Shown in pieces: positions 30,695 to 39,885 of a DNA stretch of 64,000 nucleotides; within the stretch, counting starts at the first letter, position 1, and every line of letters begins with the position of its first letter. This DNA comes from Collinsella aerofaciens (GTDB taxonomy: Bacteria > Actinomycetota > Coriobacteriia > Coriobacteriales > Coriobacteriaceae): NCBI RefSeq assembly GCF_028207065.1, contig NZ_JAQLFP010000007.1, positions 9,243 to 73,242 on the forward strand. Reading direction: 5' to 3'. Below the pieces are notes generated by a model that saw only the letters and a list, made by a program, of their open reading frames with translations, ran no database searches and was not told where the DNA came from. The translations under genes were made by a program, and so were the position numbers.

Positions 30695-30828
30695 AAAGCC
30701 CTCGGATGAAGCCCACGGTTTGTCGAATTTCACCACGTAATACTATCGCATCGACACGCCCCAGCTCCCAATCAGTCTTTTTGGGACGGGGCTCTTTTAG
30801 CTACCCTGGCCCGCAGATCGGCCCCCTT

Positions 30829-30988
30829 GCCACAAAAGTGGCCCATCTACTACGTTAACACGGATAGCCTCGGCCATACCGAAAACCGTGAAAACAAAAC
30901 CGCAGGTAGACAGCTTGTCGATTTTCGAAAAAGCCGGCTATGGTTGACCCCTGCGGCTTAAACGTAGTAGATAGGCCCTTTTCGTGGC
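30829..30988. repeat. 160-bp palindromic intergenic element, copy B
   Basis: Same length and ends as copy A at 8256-8415. Outer arms contain GGCCCATCTACTACGTT and the inverted AACGTAGTAGATAGGCC. A nested pair CCGCAGG / CCTGCGG and a further CCATA / TATGG pair lie inside. No coding potential. It sits in the gap between the GntR gene and the AlbA-type regulator. Confidence 0.8.
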
Positions 30989-31082
30989 GCAGCACTACTG
31001 CACCCCAAATTGGCACCCCGAGCCTGTTATAAGTTGCTGTGAAATACGGACGGTTGATAATCAAGGGTTGAAAATCAAGGCG

Positions 31083-31145
31083 CACTATACGGCTTGCTAT
31101 ATCTCACTATACTTTGCTGTACGTCGCTATACTTTGCTATAACTT
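31083..31145. repeat. Three tandem ~20-bp imperfect repeats
   Basis: Units at 31083-31104, 31105-31124 and 31125-31144 share CRCTATACTTTGCTRTA. They lie in a 240-nt non-coding stretch after the 160-bp element. Spacing of two helical turns suggests protein-binding iterons or a fragment of a larger repeat. Upstream, at 31026-31042, is a half copy of the family 3 hairpin arm. Confidence 0.5.
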
Positions 31146-31180
31146 GACAATAATCGGCCCGTTACCATCCGGGATATAAC

Positions 31181-31210
31181 GGACCCCAAGCCAACGCTGG
31201 CTTGGGGTCC
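31181..31210. terminator. Intrinsic terminator-like hairpin
   Basis: Perfect 13-bp stem GGACCCCAAGCCA / TGGCTTGGGGTCC with a 4-nt loop, 24 nt past the stop of the AlbA-type regulator. Only weak T enrichment follows on the minus strand. Confidence 0.75.
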
Positions 31211-31234
31211 GTCTTGTACCATAGCTCTTTTGGA

Positions 31235-32488
31235 CTATGAGCGCTCGTATTTCGTGGCCCGCCCGGTTCCCTGCCTTACGATTGCATTCCGTTCAAGCAG
31301 AGATTCGAGTGCCGCCAACGTCCGCATGCGGCTCAGCCCCGTCTGTTTTTCAATCTCGCTTCGCGACATAATTCGCCCGCCCGACAAGGCCTTGAGAACC
31401 TGGGCCTCTTCCTCGGACCCTTCAAAGGCATCGGTAACGGGCAATGTGACGGCCACCATGCCGCCGCGAACATCAAAAATTGGTTGATTGATCGAATCGC
31501 GATAGGCACGTCTAATGCGCGCAATTCCCGTACCAAATTTCTCGATATAATCCAGCTTTAAGAAGGCCTCTGCAACGATGGGGTTTCTGAGCACGGATAT
31601 CTGCCCATACAGGTATTGTTCTGTCGTCAAACCGGCGGGCAGCGATCCGGGGGAGGTCACAACGACACGATCATCGTACAGGGCAATTTGAACGTTCGCT
31701 CGAACGTCCCACGTCCGATGCACCAAAGCGTTTGCAACAGCTTCGCGGAATGCCTCAAGAGGAATTCGATCGGTTTGGACGCGCTCCATCCCTTCGATAC
31801 GCTCATAACGGTAGTAGCGTGCAAACATAGCCACCGCGCTGTCCGCCTGCTCAATTGCGGATACATTTGTCGCCGCCTCGCGATCCAAGATCACATCCTC
31901 GGTATCGCCAAAACGGACGCAGTCAATGCCTGGAAAATCATTCTTATCCGCTAAAATCGCCGCGGCATTGGTATAGCCATCCTTGCCGAGCAAGCGAAGC
32001 GTGCGCATAATATCCGGCGTTAGCTCGGAAATGCCGAGATGTTCAACACACTTATGCTCGAGCGTGTGAAAACTCAAGTCCTGGCGAGCCGACGTGAGCG
32101 CGTCGAACGTTACGTTGCTGCCTTCGAGCGTCAGCCTGCCATACTCAAACCGGTCGACCTCCACCGTTGCCGAATCGTTTCGCCTGTAGGCCTTTCCCTT
32201 GCTTCGATAGGGTTTGTCCTGGCCCTCATAAACCGTAAGGATTACGGTCCCGTGTTTCTCATCGGGCTCGAGCGTGTAACGGGGAGCGGGATCCAAGCTG
32301 TCATTAATCATGTTCTCGATGCGGAGACACTCTGCGACCGGATCTGCAAGGCCGACAGCCACGCCCTCGTCATCAACGCCAAACTCAATCTTGCCCGTCC
32401 CGTAGTTTGCATAGGCGCTCACCGTTTTAAGAAACGTCGGCGTAACGCTTTCCTCGTATTCGACTGTAGGGCTCTCTCTAACAACCAT
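31235..32488 (-). CDS. AlbA_2 (Schlafen-type) ATP-binding DNA-linked regulator
   Basis: 417 aa from the ATG at 32488 (AGAGGG 9 nt upstream). Residues 1-120 form an AlbA_2/Schlafen AAA_4 domain (SPTVEYEESVTPTFLKTVSAYANYGTGKIEFGVDDEG). A RecG-like HATPase_c_4 segment is at about 235-345 (IPLEAFREAVANALVHRTWD, VTSPGSLPAGLT). A C-terminal winged helix is at about 355-415 (SRSEIEKQTGLSRMRTLAALESLL). Such proteins are usually called transcriptional regulators and are frequent in genomic islands and near defence genes; the biochemical role is unclear. It sits alone behind a striking dyad. Confidence 0.75.
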   Translation of the reverse strand: MVVRESPTVEYEESVTPTFLKTVSAYANYGTGKIEFGVDDEGVAVGLADPVAECLRIENMINDSLDPAPRYTLEPDEKHGTVILTVYEGQDKPYRSKGKAYRRNDSATVEVDRFEYGRLTLEGSNVTFDALTSARQDLSFHTLEHKCVEHLGISELTPDIMRTLRLLGKDGYTNAAAILADKNDFPGIDCVRFGDTEDVILDREAATNVSAIEQADSAVAMFARYYRYERIEGMERVQTDRIPLEAFREAVANALVHRTWDVRANVQIALYDDRVVVTSPGSLPAGLTTEQYLYGQISVLRNPIVAEAFLKLDYIEKFGTGIARIRRAYRDSINQPIFDVRGGMVAVTLPVTDAFEGSEEEAQVLKALSGGRIMSRSEIEKQTGLSRMRTLAALESLLERNAIVRQGTGRATKYERS

Positions 32489-32530
32489 ATGCACAACCCT
32501 CTCGTTTCGTACCATTCATAACCGTATTAT

Positions 32531-32585
32531 AAGACGAAAACCGTTTGCGTACTGATTTATCAAAGACGCAAACGGTTTTCGTCTT
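32531..32585. repeat. Perfect 20-bp inverted repeat upstream of the AlbA-type regulator
   Basis: Arms AAGACGAAAACCGTTTGCGT (32531-32550) and its exact inverse (32566-32585) around a 15-nt spacer, 43 nt upstream of the regulator ATG. TTTGCGTAC occurs at both the left arm edge and 32588-32596. It could be an operator for the regulator, or a hairpin. Confidence 0.65.
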
Positions 32586-32684
32586 TATTTGCGTACGGAA
32601 TTAAGACGCATAATTTCGCTTTCGTATGGCTCAATACCGGACACAGACTGTTTTCGTCTGTCAATACGTCTGCAATCCAAACGA

Positions 32685-32719
32685 AAAGAGCCCCGAGCTC
32701 GTATGAACTCGGGGCTCTT
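32685..32719 (-). terminator. Intrinsic terminator of the flavoenzyme transcript
   Basis: AAGAGCCCCGAG pairs with CTCGGGGCTCTT. On the minus strand it is followed by TTTTCGTTT. It is 137 nt past the flavoenzyme stop; the gap between contains a perfect 17-nt dyad, TGCACCAAGTTGGTGCA, at 32807-32823. Confidence 0.8.
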
Positions 32720-32855
32720 TGTGCCGCACATCTATGAGAGGAGAAATTCGATGCGTACGGGCGCTACTCCATGAAGCCGCAATGGTGCGATGGGGCCAGA
32801 TTTACATGCACCAAGTTGGTGCAAAGTAACCTGCCCCCACGCAACAAGGGGTTGA

Positions 32856-34805
32856 CTAGAGCTCGCAGGCAACCTTGTAGCCATCGCCGATGGCATCGCG
32901 GATGTTGCCGCACTTCTGGGCATCGCCCAGCACGTGGGTGACAACGCCGGCAGCGGCAAGGTCATCGGCCAGCTTGGTGTTGGGACGGTAACCCATGGCA
33001 AGCACCAGCGTATCGGCGTCGGCGATGGTATGGACTTCGCCATCCTTCTCGTAGCTGATGGCATCCTCGGTGATCTCGGTCACCTTGGCCTCGGTCAGCA
33101 CGTGAACGCCCTTGGAAAGCATACGCGTGATGAGCACCGCGCGACCGGCACCGCCCTCGTTGGCGGCAAGCGTCTTGGTCATCTCGATGACGGTGACATC
33201 GCGGTTGGCCGGCGACAGGTCGTTGACCAGCGGGGCCAGGTAGTCGGCCGTCTCGCAACCGACGGTTCCGCCGCCGACGATGACAATCTTCTTGCCCGGG
33301 AAAGCCTTGCCGCCCAGCAGGTCATCGGCCGTCATAACTTGCTTAAAGCCCTGCATAAAGGCTGGAGCAATGGGCTCGGCGCCATAAGCCAGGACAACCT
33401 CGTAGCCCGCGTAGTCGCGCTGAATGTTCTCGGCCGAGAGCTCGGTGCCAAAGACGCACGTGACGCCGGCCTCGGCCAGGCGACGGTACTGATACTTGAT
33501 CACGCGGGTGAGCTCCTGCTTTGCCGGCGGCACGGCTGCGATGCGCATCTCGCCACCCGGTTCGTCCTGTTTATCCACGAGCACCACGTTATGACCGCGC
33601 TTGGCGGCAATGTAGGCTGCCTCCATACCCGCAGGACCAGCACCCACAACGAGCACGTTCTTTGCCTCGGCGGCAGGCTCGTAGCCAGCCTCGTCGCGCT
33701 CCACGTCCGGGTTGACGGTGCAGGAGATGCGCTTGCCAAACATGATGCCGTTCAGGCAGCGCAGGCAACCGATGCAGGGGCGGATGTCGTCGGCGTTACC
33801 GGCAGCAGCCTTGTTGCAGAACTCGGCATCGCACAGATTGGCACGGCCCATCATGCAGATGTCGGCAGCGCCGTCCTCAATTAGCTCCTCGGCAATCCAG
33901 GCCTCGTTGATGCGTCCGACGGTGGCGACGGGAATGTTGACGTGCTTTTTGATCTCGCGCGAGCAGGCGGCGTGCGAGGCCTGCTGCGTGCCGGCGGCGG
34001 GAATCGCAGAGCCGCGCTTGATGGTGGTGCCGCCCGACACGTGAATCATGTCGACGCCGGCCTTCTCCAGGCGACGCGAGACGTAGATCATGTCGTTGAG
34101 GGTCAGGCCGCCGTCGGTGTACTCGTCGCCCGAAATACGGACGTCGATGATGAAGTCCTTGCCGCAGCGCTCGCGAATCTCGGCGATGACCTCGAGCAGG
34201 AAGCGCATGCGGGCGTCGAGCGAGCCACCGTACTCGTCGGTGCGCTTGTTGTAGAGCGGGGTCAAAAAGCCGCCAAGCATGCCGTGAGCGTGCGCCGCAT
34301 GGACCTCGACGCCATCGACGCCAGCCTTCTGCATGCGCACAGCGGCATCGCCAAACTGATGTGTGAGCTCGTGGATCTCGTCGACCGTAATGGGGCGCGG
34401 CGCCTCGCGGGCATAGGACGGGCCCACAAAGGACGGAGCGATCAAGCGCGGCGTGCCCGGAATGTTAAAGGCCATGTAGGCGGGGTGGAAGAGCTGCGGC
34501 ATGATCTTGCAGCCATACTCGTGGACGGCCGCGGCGAGCTTTTCCCAGCCGGGGATAAATGTGTCGTCGTAGCAGCACATGTCACCCGGCAGATAGGTAT
34601 AGGTGGGCTCGACCGTCACGACCTCGGTGATGATCAGGCCCACGCCGCCCTTGGCGCGGGCACGGTAATGATCGACCAAGTCGTCGGTCACATAGCCATG
34701 ATCGGCCAGGTTGGTGGACACCGGCGGCATAAAGACGCGGTTCTTGACCTCGGTCGTACCGACCTTGATCGGGCTAAAGAGCATTGGATAGGCGGAGGAC
34801 TCCAT
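32856..34805 (-). CDS. Enoate reductase-like flavoenzyme (FMN / 4Fe-4S / FAD, OYE family)
   Basis: 649 aa from the ATG at 34805 (AAAGGA 8 nt upstream). An Old Yellow Enzyme-type TIM barrel (about 1-360; MLFSPIKVGTTEVKNRVFMPP, GVDGVEVHAAHAHGMLGGFLTPLYNKRTDEYGG) binds FMN. The Cys set CIGCLRCLNG...ISC binds a [4Fe-4S] cluster (about 365-390). Two nucleotide-binding folds follow (VLVVGAGPAGMEAA near 405; IVIVGGGTVGCETA near 525) for FAD and NAD(P)H. This layout is that of 2,4-dienoyl-CoA reductase, 2-enoate reductase and BaiCD/BaiH. It should reduce an activated C=C bond; the substrate is unknown. A bile acid or steroid role is possible in a gut organism but unproven. Confidence 0.88.
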   Translation of the reverse strand: MESSAYPMLFSPIKVGTTEVKNRVFMPPVSTNLADHGYVTDDLVDHYRARAKGGVGLIITEVVTVEPTYTYLPGDMCCYDDTFIPGWEKLAAAVHEYGCKIMPQLFHPAYMAFNIPGTPRLIAPSFVGPSYAREAPRPITVDEIHELTHQFGDAAVRMQKAGVDGVEVHAAHAHGMLGGFLTPLYNKRTDEYGGSLDARMRFLLEVIAEIRERCGKDFIIDVRISGDEYTDGGLTLNDMIYVSRRLEKAGVDMIHVSGGTTIKRGSAIPAAGTQQASHAACSREIKKHVNIPVATVGRINEAWIAEELIEDGAADICMMGRANLCDAEFCNKAAAGNADDIRPCIGCLRCLNGIMFGKRISCTVNPDVERDEAGYEPAAEAKNVLVVGAGPAGMEAAYIAAKRGHNVVLVDKQDEPGGEMRIAAVPPAKQELTRVIKYQYRRLAEAGVTCVFGTELSAENIQRDYAGYEVVLAYGAEPIAPAFMQGFKQVMTADDLLGGKAFPGKKIVIVGGGTVGCETADYLAPLVNDLSPANRDVTVIEMTKTLAANEGGAGRAVLITRMLSKGVHVLTEAKVTEITEDAISYEKDGEVHTIADADTLVLAMGYRPNTKLADDLAAAGVVTHVLGDAQKCGNIRDAIGDGYKVACEL

Positions 34806-34918
34806 ACAGGGTTCCTTTCGTTTGAGCCGCTCGGCGGCAGTTGCTAACGTACCTATCGTATCAGTAACCGCCGCATTCGCACTCGCTCGCACTCCCCACC
34901 TTCAATCCCGACCCTCAT

Positions 34919-35040
34919 AAAAAAGTTGCGGTGGAATACGGAGTAGATGAAGCTTTTGACAGGCAAAACAGTCCGTATTTCACCGCAACTGATGGGCGGG
35001 GTGGAATTGAGGGCTCAGATAGTCAGTCATGCCCTCATCC
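34919..35040 (-). terminator. Large terminator repeat, family 3 (copy 1), after kdpC
   Basis: The hairpin arms (34925-34942 and 34972-34989, GTTGCGGTGGAATACGGA) pair with one mismatch, and the minus strand then has six T (34919-34924). About 50 bp upstream of the stem also match the copy at 43329, including a GGCATGAC.NACTA.CTG stretch that is coding-like. It lies just past the kdpC stop. Confidence 0.8.
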
Positions 35041-35053
35041 GCCACTTCCTCAC

Positions 35054-35644
35054 CTACAGCGCGCCGTCCAGCATAAGGTTCACCTTGAGCACGTTGACCG
35101 TGGGCTCGCCGAACACGCCGAGGAAACGGCCCTTGGTGCACGCGGCGATGATGTCGCGCACCTCGTCCTCACTTTTGCCCGTGGCCTTGGCAAGGCGCGG
35201 AACCTGGTACTCGGCGGCATCCGGAGAGATCTCCGGGTCGAGACCGGACCCCGAACACGTCACCAGATCGACGGGCACGGCGTCCATATCGGCATCGGGG
35301 TTGGCGGCGCGGATCTTCTTCACGCGCGCATCTATCAGCTGCCGATACTCCTCACTCGCCGGGGACAGGTTGGACGGGACACCATACGCCATGAGCTCGC
35401 CGTCTTCGCCTTCGACAATTGACACGTTCTGGATACGACCCCACATGTGGGCTTCGTCATCAAAGTTCTGGCCGATGAGTTCGGAACCCACAACCTTGCC
35501 GTCGACCGTAATGAGCGAACCGTTCGCCTGATACGGGAACGCAACCTGGGCGATGCCGGTCACGACGAGCGTATAGCCCAGGCCGCAGACAACGGTAAAC
35601 AGCGCGAACACGCCCAGTGCGCGCGATGTAACACCTTTGAACAT
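35054..35644 (-). CDS. kdpC: K+-transporting ATPase subunit KdpC
   Basis: 196 aa from the ATG at 35644 (GGAGG 6 nt upstream). One N-terminal membrane segment (about 8-30, GVFALFTVVCGLGYTLVV), then a soluble domain with SELIGQNFDDE and DLVTCSGSGLDPEISPDAAEYQVPRLAKA, the family core. KdpC acts as a catalytic chaperone that raises ATP affinity of KdpB. Last gene of kdpFABC; 12 nt after kdpB. Terminated by the family 3 hairpin. Confidence 0.95.
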   Translation of the reverse strand: MFKGVTSRALGVFALFTVVCGLGYTLVVTGIAQVAFPYQANGSLITVDGKVVGSELIGQNFDDEAHMWGRIQNVSIVEGEDGELMAYGVPSNLSPASEEYRQLIDARVKKIRAANPDADMDAVPVDLVTCSGSGLDPEISPDAAEYQVPRLAKATGKSEDEVRDIIAACTKGRFLGVFGEPTVNVLKVNLMLDGAL

Positions 35645-35656
35645 ACAAACCTCCAC

Positions 35657-37711
35657 TTACATAATGCCGCATAACGCGAGCAGCATGTCGATGAGCTTGA
35701 TGAATACGAACGGGGCAACGATGCCGCCCAGACCCCACACGAGCAGGTTGTGGGTCAGCAGCTGTCCGGACGGGACCTCGCGATACTTAACGCCCTTCAG
35801 CGCGGCCGGGATCAGCGCGACGATAACGAGCGCGTTATAGATGATGGCCGAAAGAACCGCGGACAGCGGGCTTGCCAGACCGAGGATGTTGAGCGCGCCA
35901 AGGCCCGGGTAGATCGGCGAGAACAGGGCCGGGATGATAGCGAAGTACTTCGCCACGTCGTTGGCCACCGAGAAGGTCGTGAGCGAACCGCGGGTCATGA
36001 GCAGCTGCTTGCCAATACGCACGACCTCGATGAGCTTGGTGGGGCTGGAGTCGAGGTCGACCATGTTGCCGGCCTCCTTGGCAGCCTGGGTGCCCGTGTT
36101 CATGGCCACGGCGACGTCGGCCTGGGCCAGAGCGGGCGCGTCGTTGGTGCCGTCGCCGGTCATGGCGACCAGGTGGCCCTCACGCTGGAACTCGCGGATC
36201 TTCTCGAGCTTGCCTTCAGGGGTGGCCTCGGCCAGAAAGTCGTCAACGCCGGCCTCGGCGGCGATTGCCGCGGCGGTGAGCGGGTTGTCGCCCGTCACCA
36301 TGATGGTCTTGATGCCCATCTTGCGCAGGTCGGCGAACTTCTCCTTAACGCCGGACTTGATGATGTCCTTGAGGTACACAACGCCCAGCACGCGGCAGTT
36401 CTTGGTCACGACCAGCGGGGTGCCGCCGGCCTTGGCGATGCGCTCGACGACGTCGTCGCACTCCTGGGAGAACACGCCGCCGGCTGCCTCCACATAGGTG
36501 CGCACGGAATCGGCAGCGCCCTTGCGGATCTCATTGCCCTCGTAGTTCACGCCGGACATACGCGTTGCCGCGGTGAACGGGATGAACTCCATGCCCTTAT
36601 CCTCGAGTGTGCGGCCGCGCAGCCCAAACTGCTCCTTGGCGAGCACGACGATGGAACGGCCCTCGGGGGTCTCGTCGGCCAGCGAGGAAAGCTGGGCGGC
36701 ATCGGCCAGCTCCGCGGGATCGACGCCGTCGACCGGGATGAACTCGGCGGCTTGGCGGTTACCCAGGGTGATGGTGCCGGTCTTGTCGAGCATGAGGATG
36801 TCGACGTCGCCGGCGGCCTCGATGGCGCGGCCGGACATGGCCAGCACGTTGGCCTCGTTCAGACGGCTCATGCCGGCGATGCCGATGGCGGGCAGAAGGG
36901 CGCCGATGGTAGTGGGAGCCAGGCACACGAGCAGCGCCACGAGCGTGGTCACGGCCGTGGGGTTGACCATGTCGTTAAGACCGGACGAGAAGCAGGAGTA
37001 ACAATACAGGGCCAACGTGACCAGGATAAAGACGATGGAGAGGGCCACCAGGAAGATCTCCAGAGCAATCTCGTTAGGGGTCTTCTTACGCGCGGCACCC
37101 TCGACCATCGCGATCATCTTGTCCAGGAAGCTCTGGCCGGGCTCGCTGGAGATCTTGACGATGATCCAGTCGGACAGCACCGTGGTACCACCGGTAACGG
37201 CAGAGCGGTCGCCGCCAGCCTCGCGAACCACGGGTGCAGACTCGCCGGTGATGGCCGACTCATCAACCGAGGCGGCACCCTCGATGACATCGCCGTCTCC
37301 CGGAATCTGCTCGCCGGCGCGTACGATCACCAGGTCGCCGCGCGTGAGCTCGGTGCCGGGAACGACGGTGAAGTGCTCCTTGTCCTCAACGGACTCGATG
37401 CGATGGGCCTCGACATCCTTCTTGGCCGCACGCAGGGAATCGGCCTGGGCCTTACCGCGGCCCTCGGCAAGCGCCTCAGCGAAGTTCGAGAACAGGTCGG
37501 TGAGCCACAGGATGACCGCGATGGCGACCACATAGTAAGTGGGCACACCCGCGTCCTGCACACCGAAGATGGAAGCGACGGCCAGGACGGAGGTCATGAC
37601 GGCGGAAAGCCACACCAGGAACATGACCGGGTTTTGAATCTGGACGCGAGGATCCAACTTGGCAAACGAGTCGCGGACCGCGCGGCCCATCATGTCTTTT
37701 TGCATAGCCAT
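35657..37711 (-). CDS. kdpB: K+-transporting P-type ATPase subunit KdpB
   Basis: 684 aa from the ATG at 37711, with AAGGAGGG upstream (slightly long spacer). Hydrolyses ATP to drive K+ uptake. Phosphorylation loop [10 protein letters not shown] with the catalytic Asp at about 307; actuator TGES in AITGESAPV; hinge [22 protein letters not shown]; and seven hydrophobic segments. Length is normal for KdpB. It lies between kdpA (16 nt gap) and kdpC (12 nt gap). Confidence 0.97.
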   Translation of the reverse strand: MAMQKDMMGRAVRDSFAKLDPRVQIQNPVMFLVWLSAVMTSVLAVASIFGVQDAGVPTYYVVAIAVILWLTDLFSNFAEALAEGRGKAQADSLRAAKKDVEAHRIESVEDKEHFTVVPGTELTRGDLVIVRAGEQIPGDGDVIEGAASVDESAITGESAPVVREAGGDRSAVTGGTTVLSDWIIVKISSEPGQSFLDKMIAMVEGAARKKTPNEIALEIFLVALSIVFILVTLALYCYSCFSSGLNDMVNPTAVTTLVALLVCLAPTTIGALLPAIGIAGMSRLNEANVLAMSGRAIEAAGDVDILMLDKTGTITLGNRQAAEFIPVDGVDPAELADAAQLSSLADETPEGRSIVVLAKEQFGLRGRTLEDKGMEFIPFTAATRMSGVNYEGNEIRKGAADSVRTYVEAAGGVFSQECDDVVERIAKAGGTPLVVTKNCRVLGVVYLKDIIKSGVKEKFADLRKMGIKTIMVTGDNPLTAAAIAAEAGVDDFLAEATPEGKLEKIREFQREGHLVAMTGDGTNDAPALAQADVAVAMNTGTQAAKEAGNMVDLDSSPTKLIEVVRIGKQLLMTRGSLTTFSVANDVAKYFAIIPALFSPIYPGLGALNILGLASPLSAVLSAIIYNALVIVALIPAALKGVKYREVPSGQLLTHNLLVWGLGGIVAPFVFIKLIDMLLALCGIM

Positions 37712-37727
37712 AAATCTGCGCCCTCCT

Positions 37728-39551
37728 TTACGCAATCATCTGGAAGAACTCGGCAACGGGGCCAAGCGCCAGGGCCGGGAAGAAGCTCAGAGCACCGATC
37801 AGCAGAACGATGAACACGAGCAGGAATACGAACATGCCGTTGGTGGTAGACAGGGTACCGGCGCTCTCGGCGACCTTACCTTTCTTGGCCAGCGAGCCGG
37901 CGATAGCCAGCGTACCGATGATGGGCATGAAGCGGGCGAACAGCATCTCGAGGCCGAGCATGACGTTGATCCAGGGAATGTTGCAGTTCATGCCTGCAAA
38001 CGCCGAGCCGTTGTTGCCGCCGCATGAGGTGAAGGCATACAGCACCTCGGAGAAGCCGTGCGCGCCACCATTGTTGAGCTGGTCGGCAAGACCGGGCACC
38101 ATGCAGGCGATGGCCGAGCACACCAGAATGGCAAACGGAGTTGCCAGGCACAGGACAACTGCCCAGCGCATCTCGCCCGGCTCGATCTTCTTGCCCAGGA
38201 ACTCAGGCGTGCGTCCGACCATGAGGCCGGCGATGAACACCGTGAGGATGGCGAAGCCGATCATGCCGTACAGGCCGCAGCCCACGCCGCCGAAGACGAC
38301 CTCGCCCAGAGCCATCTGGAGCATCTGGACAAAACCGCCCAGCGGGGTGTAGGAGTCGTGCATGGAGTTAACCGAGCCGTTGGAAGCAGCCGTCGTGAAA
38401 GCGGACCAGGTGGAAGAGGAGGCGATACCGAAGCGGCTCTCCTTGCCCTCCATGTTGCCGCCGGCCTGACCGTCGGTCATCTCGATGTTGGCCGCTCCGC
38501 CATCGGCCAGCTGCGGTGTGCCCGCATGCTCGTTGAGGGCGATGATGCCGGTGAAGATCACCAGCAGGATGAACATGGCGGCAAAGATGGCCTTGCCCTG
38601 CTTGGTGTTTTTGACGCCGATACCGAAGGTGAAGCAACAGGCGGCCGGGATCAGCAGCAGGCTGGTCATCTCGATGATGTTGGTGAAGGCACTGGGGTTC
38701 TCATACGGATGAGCGGAGTTCACGCCGAAGAAGCCGCCGCCGTTGGTGCCGGACTGCTTGATGGCGACCTGAGGAGCCGCGGGACCCTGGGGCAGGAACT
38801 GCTCGGTGACCACGCGTGCGCCCTCGACAACCTTGCCGTCGACCTTGACCGTGTCGCCCTCAATCTCGGCGCCGTCGATGACGCTCCAGCCGCCGTCTGC
38901 ATTAGGCTGGACAGCGACGGGCTCTACGAGCTCAGCCTTCTGAGCCGGCTGGAAGTTGGAGATGACGCCACCGGCAGCCAGGCAGATGCCGAACACGAGG
39001 TTCAGCGGGATGAGCACGTACAGGACGGTGCGGGTGAGGTCGACCCAAAAGGAACCCAGACCCTGCTCCTTGACCTGACGGAAGCCGCGGATCAGCGCGA
39101 ACATGACCGCGATACCGGTGCCGGCGGAAACGAAGTTCTGCACGGTGAGACCCATGAACTGCACAAGGTAGGACAGGGTGGTCTCACCGGAGTAGGACTG
39201 CCAGTTAGTGTTGGTTATGAAGGAAGCAGCCGTATTGAACGACAGGTTCCATGACACACCCGGCAGGTGCTGGGGATTGCCTGGCAAGAAGGACTGAAGC
39301 ACCTGGAGTGCCACAAGAGCCACGAGGCCGATCCCCGAAAAGACCAGCACGCTCGCCAGATAGCGCCTACACCCCATCTGCTCTGCCGCGTCGATGCGAA
39401 GCAGACGATAGACGCCACGCTCCACAGGAGCAATCACAGGCGACAGGAACGTATGCTCACCATCCATGATATGGGCCATGAACCGACCGAGCGGAACGGC
39501 CAGGACGACGAGCACGGCAAAGTACAAGATGTACTGAATCGCAGCGTCCAT
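37728..39551 (-). CDS. kdpA: K+-transporting ATPase channel subunit KdpA
   Basis: 607 aa. The K+-selective channel-like subunit of the Kdp complex, related to Trk/Ktr. The four pore-loop repeats are visible, for example [29 protein letters not shown] and [14 protein letters not shown]. About ten membrane segments. Longer than the usual 560 owing to an extracellular insert of about 45 residues near 215-260. Starts 3 nt after kdpF. Confidence 0.97.
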   Translation of the reverse strand: MDAAIQYILYFAVLVVLAVPLGRFMAHIMDGEHTFLSPVIAPVERGVYRLLRIDAAEQMGCRRYLASVLVFSGIGLVALVALQVLQSFLPGNPQHLPGVSWNLSFNTAASFITNTNWQSYSGETTLSYLVQFMGLTVQNFVSAGTGIAVMFALIRGFRQVKEQGLGSFWVDLTRTVLYVLIPLNLVFGICLAAGGVISNFQPAQKAELVEPVAVQPNADGGWSVIDGAEIEGDTVKVDGKVVEGARVVTEQFLPQGPAAPQVAIKQSGTNGGGFFGVNSAHPYENPSAFTNIIEMTSLLLIPAACCFTFGIGVKNTKQGKAIFAAMFILLVIFTGIIALNEHAGTPQLADGGAANIEMTDGQAGGNMEGKESRFGIASSSTWSAFTTAASNGSVNSMHDSYTPLGGFVQMLQMALGEVVFGGVGCGLYGMIGFAILTVFIAGLMVGRTPEFLGKKIEPGEMRWAVVLCLATPFAILVCSAIACMVPGLADQLNNGGAHGFSEVLYAFTSCGGNNGSAFAGMNCNIPWINVMLGLEMLFARFMPIIGTLAIAGSLAKKGKVAESAGTLSTTNGMFVFLLVFIVLLIGALSFFPALALGPVAEFFQMIA

Positions 39552-39554
39552 AGT

Positions 39555-39641
39555 TTACGAATCACTCCTCATCAGAATGTAGATGTAATAGATAAGGAGT
39601 CCAATGCAGACGACTCCGATGATGGGAATGAGGATGTCCAT
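39555..39641 (-). CDS. kdpF: KdpF, small stabilising subunit
   Basis: 28 residues: MDILIPIIGVVCIGLLIYY, then a short tail ending in RSDS. A single hydrophobic helix of the size typical of KdpF (about 29 aa), placed directly before kdpA with 3 nt between stop and start. KdpF sits at the KdpA-KdpB interface and steadies the complex. First gene of the minus-strand kdp operon. Its upstream region is shared with the divergent kdpD. Confidence 0.88.
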   Translation of the reverse strand: MDILIPIIGVVCIGLLIYYIYILMRSDS

Positions 39642-39754
39642 TCACCGCCCCTTTCACGCGCGGTCCGATGCCTCGGACGCCTGCTCTCGCAAGCGCCTGG
39701 GGACAGTAAACGCTTCTAGGGATTAAAGAGGCGTGAGGGCTGGGGCTCACGACC

Positions 39755-39774
39755 TTAAGATGCCGTAAAGATGC
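39755..39774. promoter_or_regulatory. Candidate KdpE binding site between kdpF and kdpD
   Basis: Tandem direct repeat TTAAGATGC and TAAAGATGC starting exactly 11 nt apart, the one-turn spacing favoured by OmpR-type dimers. It lies in the 244-nt divergent region, 114 nt before kdpF and 112 nt before kdpD, so one site could serve both operons. Confidence 0.45.
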
Positions 39775-39885
39775 AGGTAGAAAGCACTATTGCTGCTGCA
39801 GTGCGCCTATACTCGACCTCGCGAGCATACAGCGGCGCCCTCACCGCGTATGCACGCATGGACAACGCTTCAGAAAGGCTACGCT

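Noticed and set aside
39785..39813. kdpD promoter with TATACT at 39808-39813
   Set aside because: The -10 is good but no -35 lies at 16-18 nt, so it was not listed as a promoter; activation by KdpE could compensate.
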